This document shows positions 21,301 to 34,500 of a stretch of 64,000 bases of DNA, one piece after another. Position numbers and translations under genes: made by a program. Source of the stretch: Clavelina lepadiformis (lineage: Eukaryota > Chordata > Ascidiacea > Aplousobranchia > Clavelinidae); NCBI RefSeq assembly GCF_947623445.1, contig NC_135243.1, forward strand, positions 19,910,479 through 19,974,478. Reading direction: 5' to 3'. The notes beneath the pieces are model-generated. The model had not been told where the DNA came from and ran no database searches. It saw only the letters and a program-made list of their open reading frames with translations. Each line of letters opens with the position of its first letter. The stretch's first letter is position 1.

Positions 21301-24300
21301 CTCTAAATGTAATTTATTAAGTTACAATATCTACACACTACCTATACTTGAGAATAAATAATCCCATTTCTTTGAGTTACAAAAATAAGTTAGTTTTCAT
21401 TTACAGGTTCGTTTATCCTTCCATGGAAAATCTTTCTGACATGATGCCAAAGATATTCTCCCATTTCGGGTAACATGCCACTCTTTCATTTTGTCTGTAT
21501 ATTGTACGTTGTATATAGCATAGCGTTTTTCATTAACCACAATAACTTATTTATGCTGTATATATATAAATTTATATTATGTATTATTATATAACTATGT
21601 ATTTGTGAAAAAAATGTTTAATAAAAACGTATTCTTAGGTTGAAAAATGCCATTTGCATTGGATGTGGCGCTGGTGCCAATGTGTTTACCAGATTTGCGG
21701 TATGCATTCACATGATATAGATATTTGTTGTCATATGCACATCACTTTGCAGTTATCTTTTATACCGCAGCGTCATATCTGTAAGCTTACCTCAGCATAA
21801 TGCCCCATTGTGGTAAAATCATAGTTGATGACGGTAAATGTGTTAGCAATGTCAGTTGACTATTGAGTGAATGAATGCTAAATTTGTTATCTTCAAATTT
21901 TTATTTTTAGTTGAAAAATCCAGGCATGGTTGAAGGGTTAATTCTGGTGAATCCAACCATCTTACCTGTGGGAACTGTGTCATGGATTGGAGAACTGGTA
22001 ATAGATTCACCTATTTCAAAAATGCACTTATCGCGTTGCAACTACTTTGTTTCAGTCAAAGCAGCACATTTTAATACTCTATAATCTCATCAACGTATCA
22101 TGTTTTATTGGTTGTGTTTTGTGTTAGCTGATAAATATTTTCATGTTGGTATGCTTTACTAAGCTGAAAAAATGATGATGTAAGTTGTTGTTGGGTGCTG
22201 AATCATTGAAATCAACTGATGTTATGTAGAGGCAATGTTTTGTTATTGTGTGCTAGCAACCATATTACGTTGTGAACTTTAAAGCCTAATGGCATGAAAT
22301 AAAGTTGTTTTGTGACACTTAATTGACACTAATAGGTAAATATTTTTGCAGATTACTAATTTCACAACGCCCATCAGTGAACAAGTTCTAAACTACCATC
22401 TCTCCAAGGTGACTTTTTGACGTGTGTTACAGAATTAACCAACTTAGCCACTGATAACCATTTCTCAAGAGTCATTGTTTACAAGCTGTTTTATTGCCAT
22501 AGGCTGAGGTTGACAGTGTCAGCCAGGAACTGGTTGAAACTCATCGAAAACACTTCAAGCAAAACATGAATGAAGAAAATGTTCAAACATTTTGGAAGGA
22601 ATATGAACGGTAAAAATGTTATATCAAACAAAAAATAAATGCGTACAGTTGTACACGGTAAAGTTACGTAAACATACCAGCCTATTCAGCATATAACAAA
22701 AACAATATTTTAAGAAGATTCAGTCGATTTATTATCTGCAATGCTTCTTTCACAGACGACGCGAGATCAACTTGGTCAGGCCTATTGACCCTCAGATGCC
22801 TGACAAGACACTCCAGTGCCAGACCATGATTCTTGTCGGGGATTTGTCACCATTTGTTGATGACGCAGTTGAAGTCAACTCACGGCTCAACCCTACGAAG
22901 ACCACCTTTCTCAAGGTACGTTGCATTATAACGGCTTCAAACCTCTGCAGTCAGACTCCGTGATTACTTAAGATTTTGTTAGCAGTGGGGGTTTAGTTAA
23001 GCAGTTATACATGGAGTGAAATATATAATTTTTGATAATAATTTATCAATTTTGTAAGTTTACTTAATTCGATAAGTTACAATCGCTCAGCCTCACTTAT
23101 GAACTGTATTATAATAATATTTTCCCTGATTTCTTGCAGATGGCAGATGCCGGTGGCATGGTTTTGGAGGAACAGATCTTCAAAGTAGCTGAGGCCTTCA
23201 CATACTTCTTGCAGGGATTGGGCCACAGTAAGTTATGACTTGCACATACTTCATGTTCTACTATTACTTATTCTAAAATTGTTGTGAAACTACCATTCGA
23301 TAATGCCTGAATAATCCAATTTCAGTTTTGGTAGTAAATGTAATTACTGTATTTGTAGATTTTAGTTTTTTTGTCGGTATATTTCCTATGTAGTGACATT
23401 ATTCTGGTGTAAATATATTCCCCCTATGTACATCATACGTCCATGTTTTAACTTTGGCAAACATTTTCTATGTAGCGCAAATCTCATGCATGTACAAAGC
23501 AATCGACTTATAGGTTACTTTTATTGATTGGTATACGCAGCATGAACGCCGAATGCGTTTGGTCTTAAATAATGCATGGAAGATGCGACATCCCTCTTGT
23601 TTTGCACAAGGGCATTGACCTTAAATTTAATTGCATACAATAGGCTCACTACAGTGACGTCATTGCAATGTATGTTATGTTGTTTACCATTTTGGTGGTT
23701 TTTCTTAAAAGAAGAGACCGTTTTCATTTTAAAACTAGATTGATGTAGCAGGAAAACCTGTGGTTTGGTATGAAGAAGGCTAAAGCTGGTTTACCGTTTA
23801 GGCAAAGGTTTAATTAAATTTGAGTGACTTTATGTAAAGGTTTAATTAAGTAGCAACTACCAACCAACTAAACAACAAATAAAAAACAATGGTGTGTAAA
23901 CCCATCCTTGATCGTGTTTCATTTACACTTACAATAATATTAAGGCACAAGCTTGCACATTTGCAAGAAACATGAAATGTGCAATTTATTAATTACTTTC
24001 TTTCTGTAAAATCACATTTGTTTTACTGCAAAAGAATACGTATATGAAGATTACTGAGTGATACTTTTTACTTATGGTTAATTTTTCATTTCTTTAAAAT
24101 ATTTTTTCTCACTCATGCAAAAGGCATCCGCTATTACATCCGAGATTCAGGTAATGTTAATCGACATGTGTCATGTTGTCACAACTTGTTTTCGATATTT
24201 GTTGTCGTGTGTTGACCATGTTCTGTGGGACACTGTATACAACATGTTGCCATGTCATTATCAGTGTAGGCCAGATTAATTCTTGTTTTACTGACAAACA

Positions 24301-26068
24301 AACAAAGAAACCATTCCAGTCAGCTGCCACAACATGCTTCCCTAGCCCAGGCTTTGAGTTGATGTACTTTATAATTTTAGGTAATCTGAGAACATGAAAC
24401 AAAAATTGCTGTGGTATTCAGAATATATGTTTTGAGTATAAGATCATTATTTCCACTATTTTTGCAGACCTATGAAATTATGAACACCTTGTACTATGGA
24501 GGTTTTTAAATTGGTTAGAACGTAAACCATATATTTTTGGAATTTGGTTTTGCACATAGCTCAATATTACAAAGTTGATCATGGTAGATGAATTAAGCAT
24601 GTTGCGCTTGCAGACACTGCTATCGTTCTTTACATACCTGGCCTTGATTAGGATTTATTGGAAGGACAGCTATTGTTAATTTGTGCTTTGCAGATAGGAA
24701 CTCTGCATTGGTGGTTAATATTTTGTGTTATATTGATATCTGTAAATAATGATTAGTCCCAGCTTTTGGTAGTTACGCTGGTTTTGAAATCAGACATCTT
24801 TGATTTGTGAATGCATGTTTTCCCAAGAAAAAAAAGTTCTATTCAGAAATCTGAAGCACTCATGACAGTTGTTGTCAACCAAATCCATTATTGTATTTCT
24901 GTGACGTTTGTAAGATTTGTGAATATGCTTGAACGTTTACATTAAACTACATATTTGTTTTAGTATTTACGGTTCAGTCATGTCTGTTCGATATAAATAA
25001 CGGGAGTTAACACTAATAACTCGTACAGCATCATACTAACCTTCATGATTGTTATGTGTGCAGTCCCAGGGGTAATGATGACAAGATTGGCAAGGTCCAG
25101 AACCATTTCCAACAGCTCCACTGGATCAGGTGATGGTGACCGAAAACGTGTACGGACCTTATCTGGAGGATCTGCAGGTATACCTCCACTTTATCCATCT
25201 TAACATTTGTTATGATGCCAAGTAAGAAAGAGAAACTGATAACTTCCTGGAATTTATTCACTGTGTGTTCGTACACGCTTTATAGGGCAGTGAGTAGAAA
25301 AACAGGGTTTGCTTATGTGAGTAGTTTATTATGAATCAGTGCGTTCACAATCCTTAAGCAGATAGCTCGGAAGCACTAACAACCAGCAAAAGTGCACCAG
25401 GATTTACAGAATCTTCCAAACAAGCTGATATGAAGAAGAAAGCAGCCCAATCATCAGTTAGTTCCTCACAGTTACTGAAAAGTGGTAAAAGACTAACAAA
25501 TAGGTGAGGAAGGTTTTGTGGAGGTACTTACAGTCATCTACAACTTGGTTGAGAAGTTACTTGCGAGTGAAATGGATTCGCTTATTTAGAGGACACGGGT
25601 CAGATGTTAAAATTTACCGCTTAACATAACAAGTATAAGTTTGTTGAGCGATGGTGGCACATTTTACATCGATAAACTACATAAGGTAAATCCAAATAAA
25701 TCGGACTAACGTAGTTAGAGAAAGCAGTGAAGTTACTGAGTTAGTTGAAAACTGCAAAAGTTATTGGAAGTTGAGTTAATAAGTTTTTGCTGTAAATGTG
25801 CTTGTGTTTACATGTATTAGCGTTAGAATATTAATTTATCCAATGTTATTAATGCTCTCAATGCAAATTGAGCTTCAGCCACATGTTAGCAATATGATAT
25901 CTGAGTTCCTTGAAATGACGTTGTTGTTTTAATTTCAACATCAATTTATCTTTCACAACATTTAATTATCTGCAAGGTTCTCCGCACCACCACCACGCGG
26001 ATGAAATCATCGACGTACCTGCCAAACACAACGATAAAGCCCAACTTGTCTCAGGCGCTGTCTGTTAA
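18384..26068 (+). CDS. N-myc downstream regulated gene (NDRG) family protein
   Basis: NDRG proteins are cytoplasmic alpha/beta-hydrolase-fold proteins without hydrolase activity, involved in differentiation and stress responses. Exons: 18384-18452 (start 1a), 19996-20091 (alternative start 1b), 20829-20955, 21128-21248, 21407-21469, 21639-21699, 21911-21997, 22352-22408, 22503-22609, 22756-22915, 23140-23227, optional 24124-24150, 25064-25177, 25362-25484, 25977-26068. Form 1a gives 422 aa. Hallmarks are VTFHDIGLNSVSNF, HIDAPGQEENAAKLPNG, the nucleophile-elbow position reading GCGAGAN (no Ser, as in the family), GLILVNPT, CQTMILVGDLSPFVDDAVE, NSRLNPTKTTFLKMADAGG and MTRLARSRTIS. The C-tail has two RxRxxS motifs (RSRTIS, RVRTLS) of the Akt/SGK type. 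The last junction uses donor AGTG/gtaaaa, giving a tail ending SGAVC; reading through instead gives an early stop after NR. AATAAA at about 26464. Confidence 0.95.
19996..20091 (+). CDS. Alternative first exon 1b of NDRG
   Basis: Thirty-two codons beginning MSFQYKQMLAKERSGDG and ending MFGFQ at a clean donor (CAG/gtaaca), phase 0, as in exon 1a. Exon 1a (MELQEVNITPEHPLLN) resembles the acidic N-terminus of vertebrate NDRG3 as I recall it (MDELQDVQLTEIKPLLN), so both starts look genuine. The two are 1.6 kb apart and would need separate promoters. An internal acceptor (cttccag before TAC at about 20008) could also let exon 1a splice into the rest of 1b in frame. Confidence 0.7.
24124..24150 (+). 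CDS. Candidate 27-nt cassette microexon of NDRG
   Basis: The 27 bases between an AG acceptor (caaaag) and a gtaatg donor encode SIRYYIRDS in the phase left by the preceding exon (phase 1) and leave phase 1 again. Inclusion changes GLGH-IPGVMMTR to GLGH-SIRYYIRDS-VPGVMMTR without breaking the frame. From memory, vertebrate NDRG4 has an optional insert at the same place, between the GMGY helix and the SxxMTRLARSRT motif. The acceptor has only a modest pyrimidine tract. Confidence 0.5.
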
Positions 26069-27384
26069 ACTTTTGTGCCTGTATTTGATAACAAAAGTCT
26101 TGGCCCCGATCCGCGACGTTATGCCGCCTGATTTCTCGCCCATTGCTTACAAAAGCATTTTCTAAAACTTGCAGTGTGTTAAGAAGCTGTGATATTACTT
26201 CTGCTTCGTGTCCTTCATTTGTTTACGTTCAAAAAAGTCTACTTTACTAGTGGCAAAGAGTATTATAACGGTATTTTTAGAGGTGTCTGGAATATTATAA
26301 ACCTGCCTATATCCTTCTTGTGTTTGTACATTTTTGCAAGTTACTCTTTGTACAGTGAAGATCTCAACATTTTGTACGTTGTTGTGTAGCTACGTCACAG
26401 CTTTCTTGAACCATTCTTAAAAATTCAATAAGCATCAGCAGTAGTTAAGGCTGAATTGTACAGTAATAAATATCTTGTCTGAAATATCTTCCCGAAAGCC
26501 AGATAGTAACAATTTGAATTCATCACGCGGTGCATGCTTTGTCGTTTATGATCTACGAATTCGATTACTGTGTTTTGACGAATCGCACGAATTGTTTATT
26601 TTGAACTTCACATTCGCCCTTTCTTGACGCATTCAAAACTACAGCATCAAAACCAAAATTAGGTTGTGTTTATACGATTGCAATTCATGAAAGAACTATC
26701 GAAATTGTTTTGTAGTGACGTGCCGTACTGTCAGTAGTGATCGATCAGTACACCATACATTGTAATCTTTGCCAGGTCGTTCGTACTTACGGTACTACCT
26801 ACGGTATTGTAGACTTAATTGAGAAGTAGTGGTAAACTACCTGTGTCCTTCCTAATTCATTAATTTTGTGAGTGATTGATGTTTGTTTTGTTTTCGCCGT
26901 TGCTTCAATGTATTAAAATTGTTGATACATGATTTTGTATAGCGAAGCTGTTGACGCAGTAGATGCCAGAATACTCAGCTGCCTCTGTTAGATTAAGCCA
27001 AGTTTTCTTCGATAAACATTTTGTTTCATGACGTGGTGGTCCTCTTTCGCTGTGATGCTTTAATCGCGTGCTTAGTTTGCTTACGGATGAATATCAGCCT
27101 TGGTTCTTTTCTCGTAGTAGTTCCTGAAAATGTTCTAATTATGGAGCCGATAAGAAGTATGTTAATTGAGGACTACACCCGCCACACATAATGTAGGCTG
27201 AAATCCTATAAAGTTCAGTTTTTAGGCCTATTTTCGTCCCTAATCTTATGTGTAATGTAGACTTGCGGATAAAGTACTGCCAGCGGCAATGCTAACTCGC
27301 ATTGGCCTAAAGCCGACCGTAACAGCACAACTTGGCTTTTCTTCTGGTAGACGTATTAAGCAGTTTCTATCTTTACATGTGTAG

Positions 27385-27527
27385 ACGTACGTTTCTGCTC
27401 CATTTTCATTGTTGCCTTCTCTTCCGAAAGATGCATTTCAACTCTTGACACTTTTACAACCTCACATCAACAGGTTGATACATGATGTTAGCCAGGACGA
27501 TGAGTTTATTTCAGCTGCTTTTAAGAA
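27385..27527 (+). pseudogene. Isolated duplicate of glutathione synthetase exon 2
   Basis: Reads TYVSAPFSLLPSLPKDAFQ and on through [19 protein letters not shown], ending AFKK. This is nearly the same as exon 2 of the glutathione synthetase gene at 32596-32741. Acceptor (tgtag), open frame, phase-2 end and donor (AA/gtgaga) are all preserved; it is one codon shorter. No partner exons were found around it, so it is either a remnant of a tandem gene copy or an exon used with an unseen alternative first exon. The intact frame and splice sites suggest recent origin or continued use. Confidence 0.75.
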
Positions 27528-29204
27528 GTGAGAACTGTGAAAAGTTTAAAAAATATTTGTTTACGTTGTGGCCTTCTTTTTAAAAATAAGTTTCAATAGA
27601 TCCGAATAATTCTGTATAAAAACGTTGTAGAGCTCAGCAGGACCCACATTGTGACAATTGATCAGTGTTGTAATGACTCGTGTCATTTAGTAGCCAAAAT
27701 GACTTGACTTGGTTTGAGTTTATGAGCGTAAACCAAAGCTTCTATGGTGTCTACATTGCAGGTGCCGACAGTCTAAATATCCATTTGTTGCGTCGCGACA
27801 TTATGTGCTATGCTCTCTGAACATTCTAACGGGTTACGAAGCTGTTTTTAAAACAATCAAATGTGACTAATAAATGTAAAAAATAAATAAATAAATGTGA
27901 CTAATGCTGAAATTATTTCCTTAAAAATTTGAAATTGCTTAATAGTGTTGCAATAGACCGCTTGAACGTTTACTTTTGTTGTGAACATCATTGCATTGGA
28001 AGGCGTTTTGCATGTACTGTTATTTACTGTTTTTGTTCTAAGCTTGAAAGGAAATGGAAAGAAAATTTCATTTCACAGAGATTCAGCGACCTCATGCTGA
28101 TGTATTACTGCAAGAAAGGTTATATACAAACCCAGATTAGTGTTAGAATACAGCAGGTTGAAATAAGATTGCATTGCACAATGCTTTACAAATTAAAAGT
28201 TAATTTCGTATCGTGATAAGCCCAAGCTTGCAATGCAGGATTTTCTTTTTGCCAAGACTTTCACAGGTACAATCTTGCTTTGCATTTTGGCGATATATTG
28301 TACCTGTGGGGTGCCAGGCCTTTTCAACCAAAAAATACTTCAGGTTATGGGCTAAAAACTTCATTACAAAGTACTAACAAATACAACTATAAACTTGTAA
28401 CGATGCAGTCCACCGAGAAAGTCATTATAAAAGAAAAGCCTTCCGCCTTGGAAAAGTTGTGTTGATGACGTCACAGCATCCAGACGCAAGCGGACATTCT
28501 CGCCACGCTTGAAATTAGGTTGAGCGGCTTCTCCAAATTTTGAATGTTTAATTTTTCGGTAAAACCTGAACCGAATATTATAATTTTGATGCTATTATTT
28601 TCAGCACAACAAACTTGTAATGAAATGGAGGTTTATCGTTCCTTTGCCTGTAAGAACGACCACTTCAATTACAATGTTTGTCTGTAGAATTGCTTAATGT
28701 CCTCGAAGTGAAATGAGTCTCAGGTCGTTGTTTCGCTTCTCTTAATCTTAGAATCAATTGTACACCTCGACAACTGTATAATCTGGTTATATTGGAGTTT
28801 CATTGAACGAACAAATCAAGATAGAACATTGTGACAGCAACAGCACAAAGACATGTTGCGGCGTTGAACGTAGAAACCAAAAGAGACTGAATGAATCAAA
28901 ATGCACGCACAGTAAGAGGGAAGCATCGATTACGTCACGCAGTGTTATGCTTCGCTGATTCGATAGACGAGAATTCTATGTCGTACACAATTTTATATTA
29001 TATTAAGTGATATATTTATCACAAACTCTTTCAAACTAAGAATTAAATAAATTGTGTGTTAACTTTTATCCCCATGCCGATCATGATCTTAATCCGTTTG
29101 TGCCTGCCCGTCTAACTGCTCATCCTTTGCGGCCAAGTTTTTTACGTGATGTCGCAGGGCCGTATCACATTCAGTTTTAAAGTAAATAATGTAAAGTAAT
29201 TGGG

Positions 29205-29515
29205 TGATGAACAGAGGTATGAAGAGTTGAAAATCAATAGTGAAATAAACGATTAAATGAAATTATGTAGGCTAACTTTAGTAACCATGTTTGTATTACT
29301 TGTATTACTTGTAAGACATAATTTTCCTAGAACATATGGTATAATATCTCGTTTCTCTTAAACAGCCTGCAAACAATTTCTTGTCAAACGTTTACACTGG
29401 CGTTTCGTGTCGCTATTACGTTTATTTCTTTATAACGTGTATTCTTGCACTAACCAGAAAAGTTGTGTATATTAACTATGGGTTGACGCCCAAAGTAACT
29501 CATTATTATTACTCT
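29205..29515 (+). repeat. Dispersed repeat B, copy 1
   Basis: Matches 47915-48190 in the same orientation with moderate divergence. Shared landmarks in order are TATGAAGAGTTG, GACATAATTTT, CCTGCAAACAATTTC and GTTGACGCCCA. Non-coding; no terminal repeats recognised. Confidence 0.7.
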
Positions 29516-31520
29516 TCTAGTAGGCTATAACCCAGTCTAATTTGGACTTTTGTTAGTTCAATGCTCAAGCCATTGTTTCGTGATGTTGTTCTAGTCTTTA
29601 GCGGAATTGGAATATATTGCGATGTAAGTAAACAAGAACATTTATATGGACAAAGTCAGTCGAATTGAATGCAAGTTTAATTATATGAGAATTTTAGTTG
29701 CGGAAGATTTCACGGCCGATAGATACGAGACTCATTGAATATAGTCAGAACAACTCACGTTATAACCTTGTAACCATGAATTATAAGTGTAACTCCATAA
29801 CAACCGAAGTACTCCTAAGGGTTACAACATTTGGTCACAATAACTAAAAAACCTTTGATATAATAATTGCTTTATTCAGATACATATGTGAGTCAATAAA
29901 ATCTGCAAAATTCTTGAAAAAATAAGCTACTGTAGCCTATAACTTATATAAAACCACCGCTTACTTTTAGGGATGTATCCAGCAACTTGAACTGGCCCTA
30001 AATGTGATTTCTGGAAGTAAGATTATAAAACTAAAAACACGGCCCACACTTGAGCTAACTAATTCCGCGAGATTAACATGCTTGGTGCAGAGACTAAAAT
30101 ATTTTCATTTACCGATCCTTGTATGGATTCGAATAGCAACGGAACGTTCTATTTCTTTTTAGTTTTAATATAGTTGGTAAAATTCGCAAATCAAATCAAA
30201 ATTCGTGACCTCTGCTCATCCAAAAATGTAGATTGTTGGTTGCAAAACACGTTTTACTTCACTATTTCTTTTGCAGTGGCTTTGACGCCGCTAATTTTGC
30301 ACAGGAAGCATAAGCACAAAAACGTGAGAAACCGCTTTGCCCTGTCCCCTCCTACTACTACATTATAGCTCACTAGTAAGTAGTAAGGCATCTGTTCGTG
30401 GACCCCGGTTGAGAAACCCTAGTCTAAACAAAGCAGCAGCCACAAGAAATAAAACGTCTGTGGGTGGGAACGCTAGGAACACAAATGCTGAATCATGGTG
30501 ACAATTAGAGCAGCAGTTTAATAGGGACTTGCCCTACAACGAGACAAAAGCTAAACTTGGGATTAAAGTTGGTTTCAGCTGAAAAGGCGCTACAATTCTT
30601 TGACTTTACTCGGGGATGCTCTGTAGGTTAGGAGTATCAGTATGCAAAAAGTTGATTTTAGCTATTTAGGTTTTGTTGAAGTTAATGAAAAATAACTTCG
30701 AACGTACGAACGGTGAAATAGGCCATAACCATAGCAGAAAGCGTGGCACCTGCACGCAAAAAATTCATCAACATGTAGGTCACGATCTGAACGCCCATTT
30801 TAAATAAATAAACAATGAATTGAGCTTTCAGTTCGCGTCATTACGCCAAAATTTGCGATTTTACACGTACGATTTGTCATCGAAACCTGCCGTACTTCCC
30901 AGTTAAGGAAATAGGCTAGTGGCAGCCTGTAGGTTATCCGGTACTCGACATGCGAAATATGGACTACCAGGTTCAAGATTGCTGGATTTTTATTTCAGAG
31001 GTTTCACTTGATGAATGCTGGATGGCAACCTAAAGCCTAGACGAGAATGGCTGCCTGAGTGCTTGGATTTTATTAACTTTTATGTAGGCTAATGTGCCTT
31101 AGTGGAAAGAGTCACAACTGCAAACCCACTTGAGATATTTTAAGCTTGCTGCATCCCAATGTCAGCTGTAAGAAAAGTGCGACCTTTCGTTGATCTAGAC
31201 TCGTAAACATTTTAAGACCACTTGAACACACTGATTAAATGGACGATTCTATAAGTTCCCATTTATTTAGTTTGTTTTTCATTCTTTTGATGATTGTAAG
31301 CTTCAAAATTGCACCCAGTGCTCCCCAATTTCTGTCATCCTGCACCTCTAAGATCTCTTCAGAAAAGTTTTCAAAAATTTAATTTATAAACCCGTGCTTG
31401 GGTAGTTTTTAATGTTACATTGTTGTGAAGCAGAAGTAAAAAAATTTGATTAAGTATATGTTAGTACAGAAGTACCATTGTTATATCAGTGTAATGCACA
31501 AGTTACTTAACGGACAAAAC

Positions 31521-34500
31521 ATGATACCATTATTCACAAAACTGCAAGAAGAAAACTATGACAACTTGGCTGGAAACGCTCGTGATCATTCTGTTTCTAA
31601 AGGAATTGTTATTTTATGTAAAGACGACCAATCTTCTGTTAAGGTTTGCATTTTAATCCTGTTTTTGGTGTATTGCAACCTCACAATAGTTATTCTACAT
31701 AAATGATATCTTTGCTTAAAATATATTTAAGCTGTAAACAAATGAGATTAATTATGTTATCTGCCACACACTTAGTTATCAATTGACTCTGAATACGTTT
31801 ACCACTTTCTGTTCTTAGGCTACTTTTCATAGTTGTTTCATGTGTTATATATACCGGTACCTATCATAAGTTGCTTTATGCGCAGCCGTATACAACTTAG
31901 TAGTTAAAATCCCAACAATATAACAAAATGTACGAATACATATGGCTTTTAATATTAAACACAGCTTTATTTCAGAAATGATGAAGTTCTTCACATTTAA
32001 GCTAATACTTACTTATTGAATATATCAATTTTAAAAAATTTTTAGAATGGTAATGTTTGTAACTTTATTGGGAAAAATTGTACAGTTAGGACATTTTTTC
32101 TTGCTTAAGCATTACTTAACTCAATGTTTCCTCAATCTATTCCTTAAATTGACTTAAATCTTAATCCAACCTTTACTTATGAAGTTTAACTGGTTGCAGT
32201 TTTTCTATGGTATACAGCTGCCCATCTTTGAAACAATTTCTACAATGCCACCTGCTAGTGATATAGTCACTGCATTTTATTTTAACCTAGTTACAAACTA
32301 TTATTAGTATTAGTGGTAGTACTAGTAGTAGTATAGTAAATTACTTTACAGCTACCTGTTCCTCACAGTATTCAGCATTATTCAATCAAGCATAAACTTA
32401 CACACAAAATTTGTACCTGCATATAAAACACAAACACAATGTATTTTGGTACTAAAATGGCTGTCAATCAACCACATAACAAGTTGAAATGTGCTGTTCC
32501 GCTATTCCTCAGCTACTCCTAATTTTAAGTTTTTGTTATCTCACTTGAATGCTAGTGGCGCATGGTTATATCAGCTTGTTACTTTGCAATTGTAGAGATA
32601 TAAATGTGCTCCTTTTTCTTTGTTTCCATCCCCGATCACAAAAGATGGATTTCAACTTTTGACATTTTTACAACCTCACATTAATAAGTTGATCCATGAT
32701 GTTAGCCAGGACGATGAATTTATGTCATCTGTCTTTCAGAGGTGAGAATATTTGTATCTGTTCTTTAGTATTAAATGATTTAATCATTCCAATGCAACGA
32801 TACATGGAATGTTGTAAATGAAAGCTGCAGTTTTAAAGATTTAATTTTTACAGTGTTATCAAAGTTGATGATTTCACCAAGAAGTTATATAACATTTATA
32901 AAGCTTCAAAAACTTCTGTGAAGCAGGTAATTATTCTGATGATTTGGAAAATTTGTAATTGAATCTATAATATATATAAATAGATTTACATTTTTTTGTC
33001 ATAGCGGCGCATTTGTGTGTTAAGTTCTAATTCCTCTCATTGTCATAAATGCCTAAGTAACATACCTAAATTTTTTGTTTACTTTTTGATGGTTTTGTTT
33101 TATTTCATATTTTAATTTTATCCTTGATTAAAAATATTATAAAAACTTGATTTTGTTATATTTTACCTAGCAGTTACAGTTGGGAATTTTTCGCTCTGAT
33201 TACATGTTTGATTGTGTCATCGAAAAAAATAGGACGGAAACGAACAATCCGAAGCAAATTGAAGTGAATACCATTGCTGCTAGCTTTATTGGACTTGGCA
33301 GTCGAATTAACTCTGTCCATTGCAAGGTCTTGAAAGATGCCAAAATGAAACCTCTGACTACACAAATGCCTAAAAATGAAGCATTAACTAAAGTTGCACA
33401 TGGTTTGGTCGCTGCTTGGGAGACTTACGGAAATTCAGATGCAATTGTTGTATTTCTAGTCGAGGAAAATGAAGCAAATTTCTTTGATCAGCGGGCACTG
33501 GAATACGCTATTCATGAAATTAATGAAAGCATCATTGTGAAAAGAAAAACATTCACAGAACTTCTTAAAAGTATTGTGTTGTCTTCTGATAGGAAAATTA
33601 CAATGTAAGATGTGAACATTCAGCGAATTATGTTTGCAATGTTCTTAACAACAAGTCATAAACATGACATGTTCTGTATTTTCATTACTTCACTAGGAAT
33701 GATGAAGAAGTTGCCGTTGTTTACTTTCGCACTGGTTACACCCCCAATGATTACACTAATGAGCAGGTATTGTTGTAGAAAATTTTTGTATAAAGGAAAG
33801 TTTGGTCTTACAGGCTTCAACATACGGCAAACGACTCGTTGCAGCTAAACTATTTTGATTGTAGTTCTGGGATGTCCGTCTTAAATTGGAGAAGAGTTGT
33901 GCCATACTTTGTCCCAGTGTTGGCTACCAACTTGCTGGATGTAAGAAGATGCAGGAAGTGCTGGCACAACCTAATGTCCTTGAGAAGTTCATTGACGATG
34001 AAGATGTTGTTCAAAAAATGAGGAGCACTTTTGCTGGACTTTATGCACTAGATATGGTAAATTCATTGTTGTGTTGACCTCTTAGGAAGTCATCGTAGAA
34101 TGAAGAACATTCTTTGGGTGATACAACGTTGAAGGCAATTGCATTCAGCTGGATCAAATGATCACTCAGTTTGACGTAGTCTTTTTTAAATTAAAGCTTC
34201 CCAATTTTTTACAATCCTGTTAAACAGTTTTTATTTTTGCATTTTAATCATAAATCTTACACGATTCAATTTTTATGGGCTGTCTATTAATATCCTAAGT
34301 TTATGACACTCAAGTTATTTTCATAACACAGAATTCTGATGGTGACAATGCTGTACAAATGGCTCGTACAAATCCTGACCACTATGTTCTGAAACCACAG
34401 CGTGAAGGGGGAGGTAAAAGTAGTTTCACTGAATTAGAATACTTTTAAAAAACTTTCTGGGAGTACTCAATAATATAGAAAGTGTTTTTATTCATATTTT

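Larger units (their letters stand above)
26069..31520. other. Intergenic region between NDRG and glutathione synthetase
   Basis: Holds the isolated glutathione-synthetase-like exon (27385-27527), a dispersed repeat copy (29205-29515) and a possible hAT end ending GAGAAACCCTAG at about 30422. A 65-codon frame after a good acceptor at about 28267 (up to 28465) could be an exon, but nothing joins it. No complete gene found. Confidence 0.45.

Noticed and set aside
33697-33766. Suspected single-base frameshift in glutathione synthetase exon 5
   Set aside because: Rechecking the bases showed the exon is in frame throughout ([10 protein letters not shown]).
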